The position numbers and the translations under genes were made by a program. The notes below the pieces were generated by a model. That model saw only the letters and a program-made list of their open reading frames with translations, searched no databases and was not told where the DNA came from. From Rotaria socialis (Eukaryota; Rotifera; Eurotatoria; Philodinida; Philodinidae), in contig CAJNYU010002424.1 in assembly GCA_905331475.1 (NCBI GenBank), forward strand, positions 310,001-374,000: DNA of 64,000 nucleotides, given 5' to 3'. Shown here piece by piece: positions 1-11,642 of the stretch; the stretch's first letter is position 1, and each line of letters opens with the position of its first letter.

Positions 1-428
1 AATCATAGAAATTTCAAAGAATTTTAGACATGTGAAGATTAAGTTCATACAAAGTTAAGCTGACGAAAATGAAAGCAAAAAAGATTTCACATGTAGTTAA
101 TACTTTCTGTACAAGTACAATATTAGATAAAAATATAATTACTCAAAAGTTGAATATTGTTTTCAAAGGCAAACTTTTGTGTTGAGTCAAACATTTATTT
201 GGATTTATTTACAATCAAATGGAGATATATGAAAAGTACAGAGAACATCTACTGTTCGTTTCGATACTAGTACAGCAACTTAAACTGTAAAACTTCGTTT
301 CATTTCAGAATGAAGTATACATAATAGTTCATAGATTAACCCTTGTCTAAAATCATCGGAATGTTTGTTTTAGACCGATTTTATTGTATTCTCTGAGATA
401 ATTTTGTTAAATATTTTAATTTCATTAG
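1..428. other. AT-rich DNA before the first recognisable exon
   Basis: No convincing coding exon is visible. The stretch ends in a plausible splice acceptor (AG at 427-428) used by the WDR93 exon that follows, so it is probably intron. WDR93 proteins have about 200 residues before the part found here, so upstream exons should lie here or to the left of the window. Confidence 0.4.
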
Positions 429-3400
429 ACTCCATTTCCAATATCTATGATTGGTAGTCACATATCTGGCACTTTGTGTTTCTTTAATGGTATCCAAAAT
501 GAACAGGCATATCTTGTTTGCTACGATAATCAAATCGATGAAATAATAAATTACATAACAGTTGAAAATTCTTTACAAAACATGATCGTATTTAAATCTG
601 ATTCATCCATAAAAGATACAATTTATTTCTTAAGTGTTATTGATAAATTAGGTATGATCAAATAAAATTCGCATTCTGTCTTCGAATTTGTTTTCTCCCT
701 AAACTTGCAGGCTATTGGAAAATGTTTGCCTATAAAAATCAACAATTTTATCTTTTATTCACACAATATGAAACAGACGTATGAATAAGAATTTATAATA
801 TGTTTAAATAAAATTTATTTCATCAAGGATGATAGTAAAAGACCAATATGCTTAATGACACAAGTTGGTTTAGGCGATGAATATTTAGTTGTTTCTTGGT
901 TCGGTATATTTGAAAAGTTTTTTTTTAATGAAAAACATTCTTGTCATTTTATTTATTCGATTTAAGGTAATAATGATTCATGGTTAGAAGTATACAAATT
1001 ACCAAAAGAACAATGGAAATCAGAAATAACTACTCAAGAACAGGTATTGAAAATGAAACTTATTTGAAATGTTATGTTTTCAAAGCCGGATTCATAGGCA
1101 ACGACTGGTAATGAGAATCAAATAGAGGAGAATGCATCACAACAATCAACAGAAACTAGATCAAAATTAATGCGTACTCAATTTTCTCGTCCAGCCTTAT
1201 TGTTTAAAACAAAAGCCCCGAAATTTAGTCCAGGTAAACAAAATCGATTTCTTTTATTACATTTCAATATAGAATTATTATTTATAGGATCGAATAATTT
1301 TCCACAACTAATGAAAAATACTGAAAATCAATCCAATATTGGACTTGGAATATCAAATCATTTTTATACTCAACAAGTTATTGATGCAAAAATGTTACTA
1401 ATTCGAGATTTAGTTATGCCAACAGCTAATGATGCATCTGATCAAGTATTGCAAATACCTAAATTTGAATCATATCCACCTATGTGCGTACACGATCTAG
1501 ACGTAAATCGTAGACAAACGATTGGAATTTGTTTTTACTTTTTAGAATTCCTAGCATCGTTTTTATTCCAGCGAAATCAACAACAGCAGGAGGTAAATAA
1601 ATTTTTATTCCATGTAAATACCGTTTATCTAATTCAATAAAACTCAGTCAAAGGATTCAATTGTAAAAGTTGAAAAGAATATTATTTCGTAAATATCAAT
1701 GGAAAATATTACCGATCAAAATAACGCATGACTGTCAGACAGAAAGATGTTGTAAACATATTGTTCTCTCTATCTAATTGACATTTTTGTAATCGAAAAA
1801 AAATAAACAAATATAAGAAGCCTTCAATAAGAAAAGAATTCTAGAATGAGATTTCAGTAGAACCTACTGGAACGCCACAAAAACATTTTTACGTGTCCGG
1901 AAGGAAAAATACCCGAAAATTGATACAACTTACAAGTAGGATTCGGAACTGGAAAATTTCAAAAGTCTTTCTCTTTATTCAAGTCTATTTCTTTTCGGAA
2001 GCCACAAGAAAGTTCACAGACATTTCGATCTGAAATACGATTTCCAAGTTTCCACCATTTTCTGTTAGCAAATATTGCATATTTCATAAGCTCTTGAAAA
2101 CACCATTTTTCATAAGTCATGCCCTAAATAATTAGTATCTTACATACGATCTATCAAAAAGATACTCAAATCAATGAATCCTACGACATAATTTCGTGTG
2201 AACTAAGAAAGGCTAACTGTGTGATCATACTGTTTGATCTAAGTGTATTCATCATCAATGAGCAATTCTAATTCATATTCATTAAAATTATAGCAGCCAA
2301 TTGTCTAGCGGTGAGTTGGTCAACAACAAATCAATTACTTATCTATAAAATTGCTAAATCAGAAAATAAAGGAAAAGGTAATCGAACTGAGCCGTCTTAT
2401 CTATTCTTTTTTCATGGAAGGATTGTTTTTTTTTAATTATTTAGATGCTTTTGATACTCGTCCTATTGTTATATGGCCATTTGCTAGTCGTATTACAAGT
2501 TTAGCATACGATTCTAAACATGAACATCTTGCTGTAGCTCTTCAATCAGGCAATGTTTGTATTATTGAAAGAAAAGCAGGTAATAAGGCAAACATATGAA
2601 ATTTAAGCAGCACATTGTATAGAAATTTTTTAATTTTATCATAGGATTTAACGATCCTCCATCAATTCAAAATGTTAGTTCATCTCAAATAATCGATATA
2701 CGTGCACTTGATACCGTAGAACATTCTTTTAATATTGATACTCATGAGAGACAGAATGGAATTTTTGTTTTGTCTAATGATGGCCAAATATATCGTGTCA
2801 AGTTTAAATCAATATTAAATGAAGAAAAAAATGATGAACAACAAAATGTAGTCGCCTGTTTCCCTCAGTATGCATATCATGTTTCTATTCAACAAATCCA
2901 TAAATTTGATTGTAATTTAATTAGGAAACAAAATAAAGACGCATCAAAAATTGTTCGAATTCTGTTTTTTAATTGTAATCCAGCAAATTTAGTAAGTTCG
3001 CTTTTCTTTTGAACATTGTATTTCATTATATTTTGTTTTTATTCAATGTTACAGTTTGTAAGTGTCAATGAACTTAATCGTATTTATATAAACGATGCAT
3101 TAAAATGTAAACAATTATGTGAAATTGTTTTACCGCAAACAAAAAATGATCACAATGATAATCATAATAATTCTTCGATTCAAATTGCATTTCTTGATAG
3201 TGCAAGATCAATCATTGTTGGAGGTAGCTATAAAAGAAGATAGATCTACGAAGACTTCTTGAATCCTAACCAAGTCGGTCTGATCATGTTGGAATTTCTA
3301 AACTTTATATTTTTAATCGTCCAAGTCATTTATTTAGAAATTTTTTCTGTAAAAATATGATTTCAAAGATTGGTAAAAAACGTTTCTAACTTGAAGCTTT

Positions 3401-4364
3401 GGTTAAGAAAAATTTTCAATTGTTATCGCATGTTCTATTTATAAAATATGTTTCGACCAATTATTTTTTACATCTGAAAAATGCTTTTGAAAATAACAAT
3501 CGATAATTTTGTTATTATAGCTTTTTGTAAGGATAAAAATCTCTATTTTAAAGTTAATATGTCTCGTAATTGCTAATAATTATAAATTTATTTCATATAA
3601 TTTGATTTTAAAATGTGAAGTTATTTCACTTATAAATAATTATTCAAGAAGTTAATGACACTTATCCTAAATTGCTATCTCAATCTATTGAATTTCATAA
3701 ATAGTCATTATCAAAAAAAATGTTCATTGAAAGCATTCTATTTCAAATAATTATAGCTTTTATTTTTAAGAATCAGATGAAAACATGAAAGAATTTCTTA
3801 TCACTACAAAACCTTAGCATTTGAGCTTGCTAAGATCATACCGATAATATGCTCTTATAGGATTTGTCCCTCAAGAATTCATGTAAAGTTTGCAGAGCCC
3901 AGAATTTTAGATGATTTGTAAGATCAGATATTTTTGAAAATTTTTCTCTATTTCAGTTCCCGAAAATACGAATCAAAATCAAGAAAATGTGCCATCATTT
4001 TTACGTCTTTATCGTGTTCCGTTGGAACATTTTCCTTCTCTTGAAAATTATTATCCCGAACGTATAATCTCAACTCTAGATGAAATCGAATCAATTCCGG
4101 ATACAAAGCCAGCAAAAAATACAAGTTCACAAACTAAGAAAAGTAGTGTAACAACTGAGATAGATAAATTTTCCTTACAATTCGATGAAAAAATAAAAGA
4201 AATGTTTCGTACAAGGTAATTATACTTCATTGGATTTTTTATTTTTGTTTGGTTTCTATTTCATTTGTAGACAATCATACGCATATGAACGACGTGAACG
4301 TTTACGTGGTCGTTGGAATGAAATAAAACTTCATTTTAATCCTGTATATGAACAGATTAAATAA
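429..4364 (+). CDS. WDR93: WDR93-like WD-repeat ciliary protein, 5' part missing
   Basis: Exons: 429-651, 711-778, 828-903, 967-1043, 1098-1233, 1288-1483, 1546-1592, 2294-2377, 2445-2579, 2645-2991, 3055-3223, 3957-4215 and 4271-4364. All phases agree, giving at least 636 residues. The best identifier is the string WLEVYKLPKEQW, which matches the W-x-[DE]-VYKLPKE-x-W stretch I recall from vertebrate WDR93; the preceding residues (LSVIDKLG, DEYLVVSW) align with the same protein. Later blades of the propeller are visible around ANCLAVSW and HLAVALQSGN. The C-terminus is basic and helical (ERRERLRGRWNEIK). WDR93 (CFAP297) is an axonemal WD-repeat protein whose exact role is not well defined. 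Two introns exceed 700 nt (1593-2293, 3224-3956) and hold nothing recognisable. The intron at 1484-1545 uses a weak donor and was chosen because it keeps the frame; that junction is the least certain. Confidence 0.75.
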
Positions 4365-4365
4365 A
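4360..4365 (+). terminator. AATAAA poly(A) signal overlapping the WDR93 stop codon
   Basis: AATAAA spans the TAA stop at 4362-4364, so the 3' UTR must be extremely short. The opposing gene ends only 77 nt further on. Confidence 0.6.
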
Positions 4366-4387
4366 ATGAGAGTTCGTTACTTATTGA

Positions 4388-4393
4388 TTTATT
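4388..4393 (-). terminator. AATAAA poly(A) signal of the p85-like gene
   Basis: TTTATT on the plus strand reads AATAAA on the minus strand, about 50 nt after the stop at 4442. Cleavage just beyond it would meet or overlap the WDR93 3' end. Confidence 0.5.
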
Positions 4394-4441
4394 TATAAAC
4401 ATTAAGAATAGACAGAAAATGACTAACAACAATTATGAATT

Positions 4442-7400
4442 CTATATTTTAATATTCACATGCATTTTAATAGGTACTGTCAAACATATATTTAATTCAG
4501 GATTATTTTCAGCTAATGAATTTTTCGTATAAAAGTCAACCAGTTCTTTTAATGAATAAAATGAACGATCACAGTAACCTGAACTATTATCATTCATAGT
4601 TGTTGGTTGTCCATTATTATCGATGTATGATGCAACAAATCGAAAGGCATAATTTTGAGTTGGATCTCGGCCAATACGGCAATCGTATATAATTCCATTA
4701 TGTACTAATGTTAATGCATATAGGCCATTGGACGATGTACGAATAAGGAAAGTACCTTCAACACATATCTTTAATAATTTGTGAGCCATTTCACGATTGA
4801 TTGTCGGTAAATACCAAGGTTCATCGGTTGGAAGACCAAGAAAACTGAAATATTGAGAAAAACAGTTAAATGTAGCGTTCAAAAATTAGTTGTACTAGTT
4901 TGATTTCGATTTCTTCCGTAATAGTGACCGGCATGAAGAAACCCAATGATCATTTAAATAAAGAAAATTATTTTCCACAATGATTTGAAAAAATAATATC
5001 TTCGCAGTAGTTTTAGAATCGAATGTGTCTACAATACTCAAACCTAGTTTTTCTAGTACCCAAAAGCTTAAGATAAAAGTTCTTTTGGTTTTCCAGAACA
5101 ATGTAACAACTGATTCTCTACAAAATGACGCGTTTCTCAGTTTCTTATATCAAATTTTGACTTAATGGCATCAATTTTACAAAAACCTCAATAGCATTTT
5201 CCTTTAAGAAATATCAAATCAACGAGTCTATGTAATTTCGCCAATTGTATATTTGTCGTTGGCGAACTTCCTCACGAAATCGCCAATTGGCAAATTACTA
5301 GTGTGACATTCACCAATAAATAATATATTTTCACATTCTTGAGTTCACTAATTGGCGAATACCGTGGGGAATTTCGCCAAATTGGCGAATTACTAGTGTG
5401 ACATTCGCCAATTGTAATCATTGAATGTACGAACTAAGCTCAGTTTGCTGAAATTATTTTTATTTCAAATAAAGAAAGAAATGTGGTAGTTATATGAAAA
5501 AGCTTGTTAGCACAGTCCCTTCGGGGCAATTATGGAACTCGCACAGATCCCTTAGACTTACTAAACTAATGCAAAATACCTAGTGAAAAGTCTATCTTAA
5601 TTTCAAAACTCTATATTAGAGCATTACCTATTTACTTACACCAATAATGGAGGGTTACTTGTTACTTCGTATCTCGAACGATGACCAAGATTACTTCTGC
5701 AATAGTGCCCATACCTGGCTGCTATGGTCTGACATGGTAGCTCTTCTGTATTGCTAATATCTGTAATGGGCAGGCCTTGCTTTTTTCGTATAATATGCAA
5801 TAAAATAGAAGAAATAACAAACTAATTAGTCTAACTCAAGGGGCGGGGGAGGAAGTGACTCCTGGTGGCTCTTGGTGGATGCTATAATCCACCAAGATTC
5901 ATAGAATCTGCTAGGATCCATAAAATCCATCAAGATCTATGAGCAGCCGTCAGAATCCAAGGATCCAGGAGTAGTTTTTCCCCCCTTGGTCTAAATTCCA
6001 ATTAGAACAATTTTAAACTCATTAATGTCTGTAATCAGAAGCAGGTAGCCTCAAAAATCGCGCGTCAAGACTAATTCAGTTTGTGCACTAGAAATATCAA
6101 GTACTATACTTGAGTTCCGATTCAATTCATTCATATTGGCGAATTGCTAGTGTGATATTCGCCGATTTGGCGAATTACTAGTGTGACAATCGCCAATAAA
6201 TAATATACTTTCACTTTCTTGTGTTCACCCATTGGCGAATTTCGTGAGGAATTTCGCCAATTGGCGAAACGATGAATTGGCGATAAGATATTACCCCCAA
6301 ATCAACCATCATTTGACACTGTTGAATATTAATATAGATGTAAAAGTTTTATTCCTCTCAAAATTCTTATTGAAAAATGTTTTCTTTAATCTACTAATCA
6401 TTGCACATCTTCTCCGATAAAATAAATTGTGTGTACTGAAATGAATAAAAATCTTCATCTATATACCTGTTTATTTCATGTTGCTCAACACCTTTGTCAG
6501 CAAGTAATTTCATGCACATAGCAATCTTAGTTTCATAACTGATTATATCATTTTTTCTTGCATCAAGAGTTTTTGATAGTTGATCACGCTTCAGTTGTCG
6601 TTCAGTATAAGTTTCATTTAATTTTTTCATATTATTAACAAATTGTTCGACGCGTTGTTCAAGATATTTAAATGAACGTTCATATTCATTTTTTTCTGTT
6701 TGTTTCTGACATAGTAGAAAATTATCTCGATTGAGTTTCATTTGTTTTTCATAAATCATCTGAATTCTAAATATTGAAAAGAATCAAAATAAAACATCTG
6801 TTATAAAATCATTAACGCATAAAATGAAACTTTTCAGCATCAGTATATGAACTATTTTAAAAATAATCTGATGTAATTTTAAATTAAACCATAAGCGCTC
6901 TTTAATTATAAGCATAACTGCAAATAACTAATTAGAAGTAAAGAAATAGTTGTGAATTTTTTTGTCTTTTTGCCTATTGATAATCAAATTTGAGCAAATT
7001 ACACTGCAAGTTTTATCTATTTTTGTCCCATTTCTATCAATTCAGTAATTCAAATACTTAGAATTAATCTGCATGAGTTATTTAGGATGATATACAATCT
7101 ATAATGGCATGATGATGGGGGAAAAGAGCAAGTAAAAATCGTTCTTTTTATTTGATCCAGTTACATTTTTGATGGTGTCCTTGACTTTGTTGTCTTAAAG
7201 AAATACACATCATCCACTCTATTATCTAGATTAATCAAAGAATTGAATTTTTTGACATAGTCCATTGTTAAGCTAATGTTTCTTTAATTAAAATATTCTA
7301 TTAACAAAATTGATGGTACATTAGTCTAATTTTACAAATGAATTACTGACATAATTATGTAAATTGAATTCCAGACACCTTTTCTCCTTTTAACATATAT

Positions 7401-10400
7401 TTTTCCACATTGATAAACTATTCATTGACTTAGGACACATACATCTTAACAAAACTATCAAATATAAAGCAAATTGGTCATTTACTTGTCACTCCATGTA
7501 TACTGCTCTTAAACTAATTAACTATCTTCAGTTGAGGAGTACATGCTATTTTTAAATCTAACGAACTATACAGAACCTAAAAAGTAATTTGTTGGCTCAT
7601 AATTTAGTGCTGTAAAATTACTACTGCAATACACTGCGAATTCTAAGTATTTTCTTGATATTCATATTAGTGATGCAATGAAATGATTTCTACCTTCCAT
7701 ATGCCATAGTTGATCGTTGTATTTCACTCATATATGTTATAATTTGGTCGAGTTCAGTTTTCCATGACGTACATTCACGTTCAATTTCATTATATTTATT
7801 AGTTAATTCAATTAATGCGATGCGTAAAAGATTCTGATCATTGATATTTGATAGTACAACAGCATAATTATCCAAATCATCATTTTTTATATGAGCTAAA
7901 AATATATCACGACGAATCGGTTTACCTAGTTTCATGTCAGATTTTAATATAGGGAAATGTTTCGATAAAGAATTCTGTGAATAATATTCGATTAGCTCTT
8001 GTATTGTTTGAAAAAAACATGAAATTAATGAAAAACCATATTGTCCAAGTTTATTCATACAAATTTTTATAAAACGTTGTTGTCCATCAAGTTGTACAAC
8101 GAGTGTAAATGGTGCTGATACACTGGCTTCAGTTGAAAAACGTACATAATAATCACCATCATTAATTGTTAAAGATTTTGTTAAAAGTTTGTCAGTTAAT
8201 GATTGATTATCCTGTCGATTATAAAACCATGGATATTTATCAAGTGGCTGTTGCTCAGATCTTGGTACATTGGTTGATGGAGATTGTTGTAAAACTGTTG
8301 CTGGTGGTCGTTCAGCACCCCAATCAATTTCATAGATAAAACGTTTTAATAAATGAACATGATCTTTATCATTTCGTGAATGAGACATAATCATTGGCCA
8401 TGGTGGTCTAAAATGAAAATATCATATATAGAACGTGCTTTTTTTGTTGCTTTCTTTTTAATTACCGAAATATCAGCTGTTTAAAGATGGCAACAAGTTT
8501 ATCTACGACACGTTCAGGTTCATACGATTTTACTGTATGATGTTGATTTATGTTTGTCATGGCAAAATCGTAATCAAGTTTCCAGATTTGAATTATGTGA
8601 CACATAATAAATTTAAGAAAATCAACATAAAACGGCATGGAATATTTGCCAACAAATTCTTGTATCACTTGTTTTGGAGCATTAACCAAATTAAGAAAAT
8701 CTTCATAATTTTCATCGGGTATAATACCTACAAAGATGATTTGTTCCTGTATAAAATATCGAAATGGCTATCATTAGAGTACACAAGATATTACATCAAA
8801 TTGACACATTTAATAAATATTTTTCTATTTTTCGTTGAACCACTCTAAGGGTTTCTTGAATAAAATGTAATCAGTTATTTTTAAAAGTTATCTTTATCCG
8901 GTTAGAATGACATTTGAATGTAAAACAATTCGTGCAGAGGTTTAAATTCGCTGGAAGCATCTTTTCTTTTTAATCTTGCAAAGAGTTAATCATTTGGTTT
9001 GATATGGCTTAAAGTAGTGTTTGACATGAAAGAAAATTATCTTATTGAAATATTCTGGAAAAATACGACACGTTCCCGTAACTGCATGGATTGATTGCAG
9101 ATTAAATTCTAATATTTTCTGTATTCTTAATTTACATTAAGAATCCAAACAGTGAATCTAATGTTGACATTGCATTCAACAATAATTCGAACATTATACA
9201 ATTTTCACAACAACACTTCTTATAGTCAGAATTTCTACGAGACTGCAAGACTATTTTGTTTTGTTCCACTCCTCATCATCGGTAGTATTTATGGATGATT
9301 GAGGATTGCAGAAAAATTCAAAATGTGATGTCGATCATTAATTATTCGAACCGCTATAGATATTTTCAATTTAAATGTATAATAATGAAGGAGAGTTTAA
9401 AATCCATGTTATGCATTTTTAATAATTACTTGATAGCAATTTTTTATCCAAGAACTATGAAAACATATGTTTGTCTATGTTTCAATGGGTCTTTCTTTAT
9501 TTTTTAGTAGACAAACACGTTATTGCCATTCAATTCATAAATTTTATTGTTATCATACAGAAAAATTTAACTTCGAAAGAAACGAAAATATAATGTCCTA
9601 TTTTTAGTTTTAACCAATACTACTTGATAACGACATAACTAACTTAAATAACTGCACATGCTAGAAGAATTTCTCTATCGTAAATTAAAACAAATTCTTT
9701 AGCCCATTTAGATATTTTTACAATGTATTCATTCAAACATTCTGTGTGTTCGTCAATGCTTTTCTCCTCAATAGGTTATAAACATCAGGATCAAATAGAA
9801 CATGAATGTATCTAGAAAGAATGCTTCAAAAGCGATCAAAATTCATCGTCTAGAAGAAACTCCAAACATTCTTTTCAAAATCAACGTTTCGTGGGGAAGA
9901 AGTCGTGCCTAACCGGAGATTGGTCGAGCTCTCCTCTGGTATGTAAGAAAAATTATTGTACCCCACAATGCATAGTCATGTTCTCGAACGTCGATGTTTG
10001 CCCTCCTGAAGCTTTTAATTATTCTTTTTGTAGAAAAGAAAATCTAATTAAAAGCACTGCTTAGAATATCAGTAAAGTCTCTCAAAAAAGATTGTGAGTG
10101 GTCAGTGTGGCAAACCAAACGAGATATTTTAAAGGGCAAACTGAACAAAACGTTTGTCATTATTCAAGTAAATTAATCCACAAATTATTATTTCTATTCA
10201 TTGAATATTCTATAGCATGAACATGTAACCATCGATTTGACAAAGTAGACAAAACAAAAATAGTAATCATAACTTCTATACATTAATAACACCTCGTTGA
10301 AATCCATTAGTGTTTGATCATATAAGAAGTGGATTCAACAATATTTTATTCTATCGAATACGATAGACAAAGAAAAAAGATCATCAATCATATTCGTTTC

Positions 10401-11642
10401 TATTCATTTCCATGACATTTATTCTAGTTATTTCATTTCCAATTTTTTTCCTCTCGTTCTCCTGTGACATAAATCAACAATTCATATAAATCATTCTTAT
10501 GACAAATTCTTTATTAAAATATTTGATTTAGTGACTTGTCATACTTCCACGATTTTTAATAGATCATTATTTACTAGAAATCAACTTACCTATTCCTGGT
10601 TCTTTAAGACTAATTTTCACTAAACTAGCCAATTCTGATAATTCCATTTTTTTAAAATTCATTTTTTCAATATCCTGTAAGAAAAAAAAAGTTTATTAAA
10701 ATATGTATTCCAAAATTTGAAGAATTTCTTTCATACATTATCGTTTATTAATTTTCGTAATTGAGCAATACGTGCTGATTCAATTGAAAAACGATATGCA
10801 TCAATTAACGATAGTGTTCGATTATCTGCGACGATATTTTCTAATGCTAGACATAAACGTGTTATAATAACAGGTAGTTGCGTTTTAGAATCAATAGGTT
10901 GATCATTAAAATCTGTTCCAATGATGGTATGACATTCAAGTTGTTTATTTGTATGTACGCAACGTTTTGATGGTAATTTCGAACATTGCCGATGCATCAC
11001 GAGACCACATCGGCTACATTGTAAACCTTGGTGAATTATTCCATACAAAGATTTTTCACATAAATCACATGAACGTCGTTCATAAAATGTTGTACAAATA
11101 AAATTATCGCCATGATTATTCGTTGATAATTGTGTACGAAAACGTTCAAATGATATTGGACGATATGTCTCACGTGATTTTAATTCTTTTATTGCATCTA
11201 ATATGGCTTGCCGTTGATAAACATCATGTATGTGATCATGTTTTAATTGTTCATCAGTCAATGATAATAAAATTTCACCATCATATTTTAATGATTGAAA
11301 GTTAGGTGCATACCGATATAAGTTAACTACAGCTAACCATTCACACACATCATTTACTGTCCAATCATTTATTGGTATACTTGTGTCATATGTCGTCAAA
11401 TTTTGATTATTAACATGACATGCATTTAAACCAGGGCATGTACCCGATGTTAAAACAAGTGTACATTCAACATGAAAATAATCACCACAATTTGTACACT
11501 GATAGCCTATATTGCCGGAGCCCCATATATAATCTTCACAATAAGGACACCAAGCTGGTGTTTTAAAATATCGTAGACGATATTTATGATCACTAACAAT
11601 ATTTGCTCGGGTTGGAGGTGTTATACTGACGTAATTTGCCAT
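4442..11642 (-). CDS. PIK3R: PI3-kinase regulatory subunit (p85-like), C1-SAM-C1-RhoGAP-SH2-iSH2-SH2
   Basis: Exons in minus order: 11642-10737, 10674-10590, 8727-8466, 8407-7694, 6766-6467, 4844-4442; 889 residues, phases consistent. Domains in order: C1 zinc finger (about 19-70), SAM (about 90-158; WTVNDVCEWL), a second C1 (about 176-228), RhoGAP/BH-like region (about 243-415), nSH2 (about 474-575; DYYVRFS keeps the phosphotyrosine-binding Arg), inter-SH2 coiled coil (about 580-755; the end CMKLLADKGVEQ aligns with the p85 iSH2 end), and cSH2 (about 762-880; GTFLIRTSS). In the p85 family the iSH2 binds and restrains p110, and the SH2 domains recruit the enzyme to phosphorylated receptors. 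No SH3 domain is seen; vertebrate p85 starts with SH3, so the C1-SAM-C1 head is unusual. The start at 11642 is the first ATG and no exon is visible before it. Introns are long for this window. Confidence 0.88.
5287..5413. repeat. Left pair of hairpin repeats (TTGGCGAAT-TACTAGTGTGAC-ATTCGCCAA family)
   Basis: Two copies lie here, at 5287-5316 (imperfect) and 5380-5413. The second has a perfect 11-bp stem (AATTGGCGAAT / ATTCGCCAATT) around the 12-nt loop TACTAGTGTGAC. The sequence between them is part of a longer direct repeat of about 110 bp (5281-5391) that recurs at 6160-6268. All lie in the last intron of the p85-like gene. Confidence 0.8.
5826..5996. repeat. Foldback (inverted-repeat) element inside the p85 intron
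   Basis: The two ends are imperfect inverted repeats. ACTCCTGG at 5858-5865 pairs with CCAGGAGT at 5965-5972, and purine-rich sequence before the first pairs with pyrimidine-rich sequence after the second. Inside is a perfect 9-bp hairpin, TTGGTGGAT at 5872-5880 and ATCCACCAA at 5887-5895, then degenerate repeats of an ATCCAxxAAGATxxAT unit. No coding capacity. It resembles a small non-autonomous foldback or MITE-like element. Confidence 0.5.
6136..6269. repeat. Right pair of hairpin repeats of the same family, ending in a perfect palindrome
   Basis: Two copies lie at 6136-6165 and 6167-6196. They are followed by the longer shared sequence (AATAAATAATATA, a TTTCAC-TTCTTG-GTTCAC series) and a perfect 18-bp palindrome TTTCGCCAATTGGCGAAA at 6252-6269. 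Copies match the left block in direct orientation about 0.88 kb away. Confidence 0.8.
6767..7693. other. p85 intron, 927 nt
   Basis: This interrupts the inter-SH2 coiled coil. It is AT-rich and I see no repeat, ORF or RNA gene in it. Confidence 0.5.
8728..10589. other. p85 intron, 1862 nt
   Basis: This interrupts the RhoGAP-like region. It contains only short chance ORFs and no recognisable element. Confidence 0.5.
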
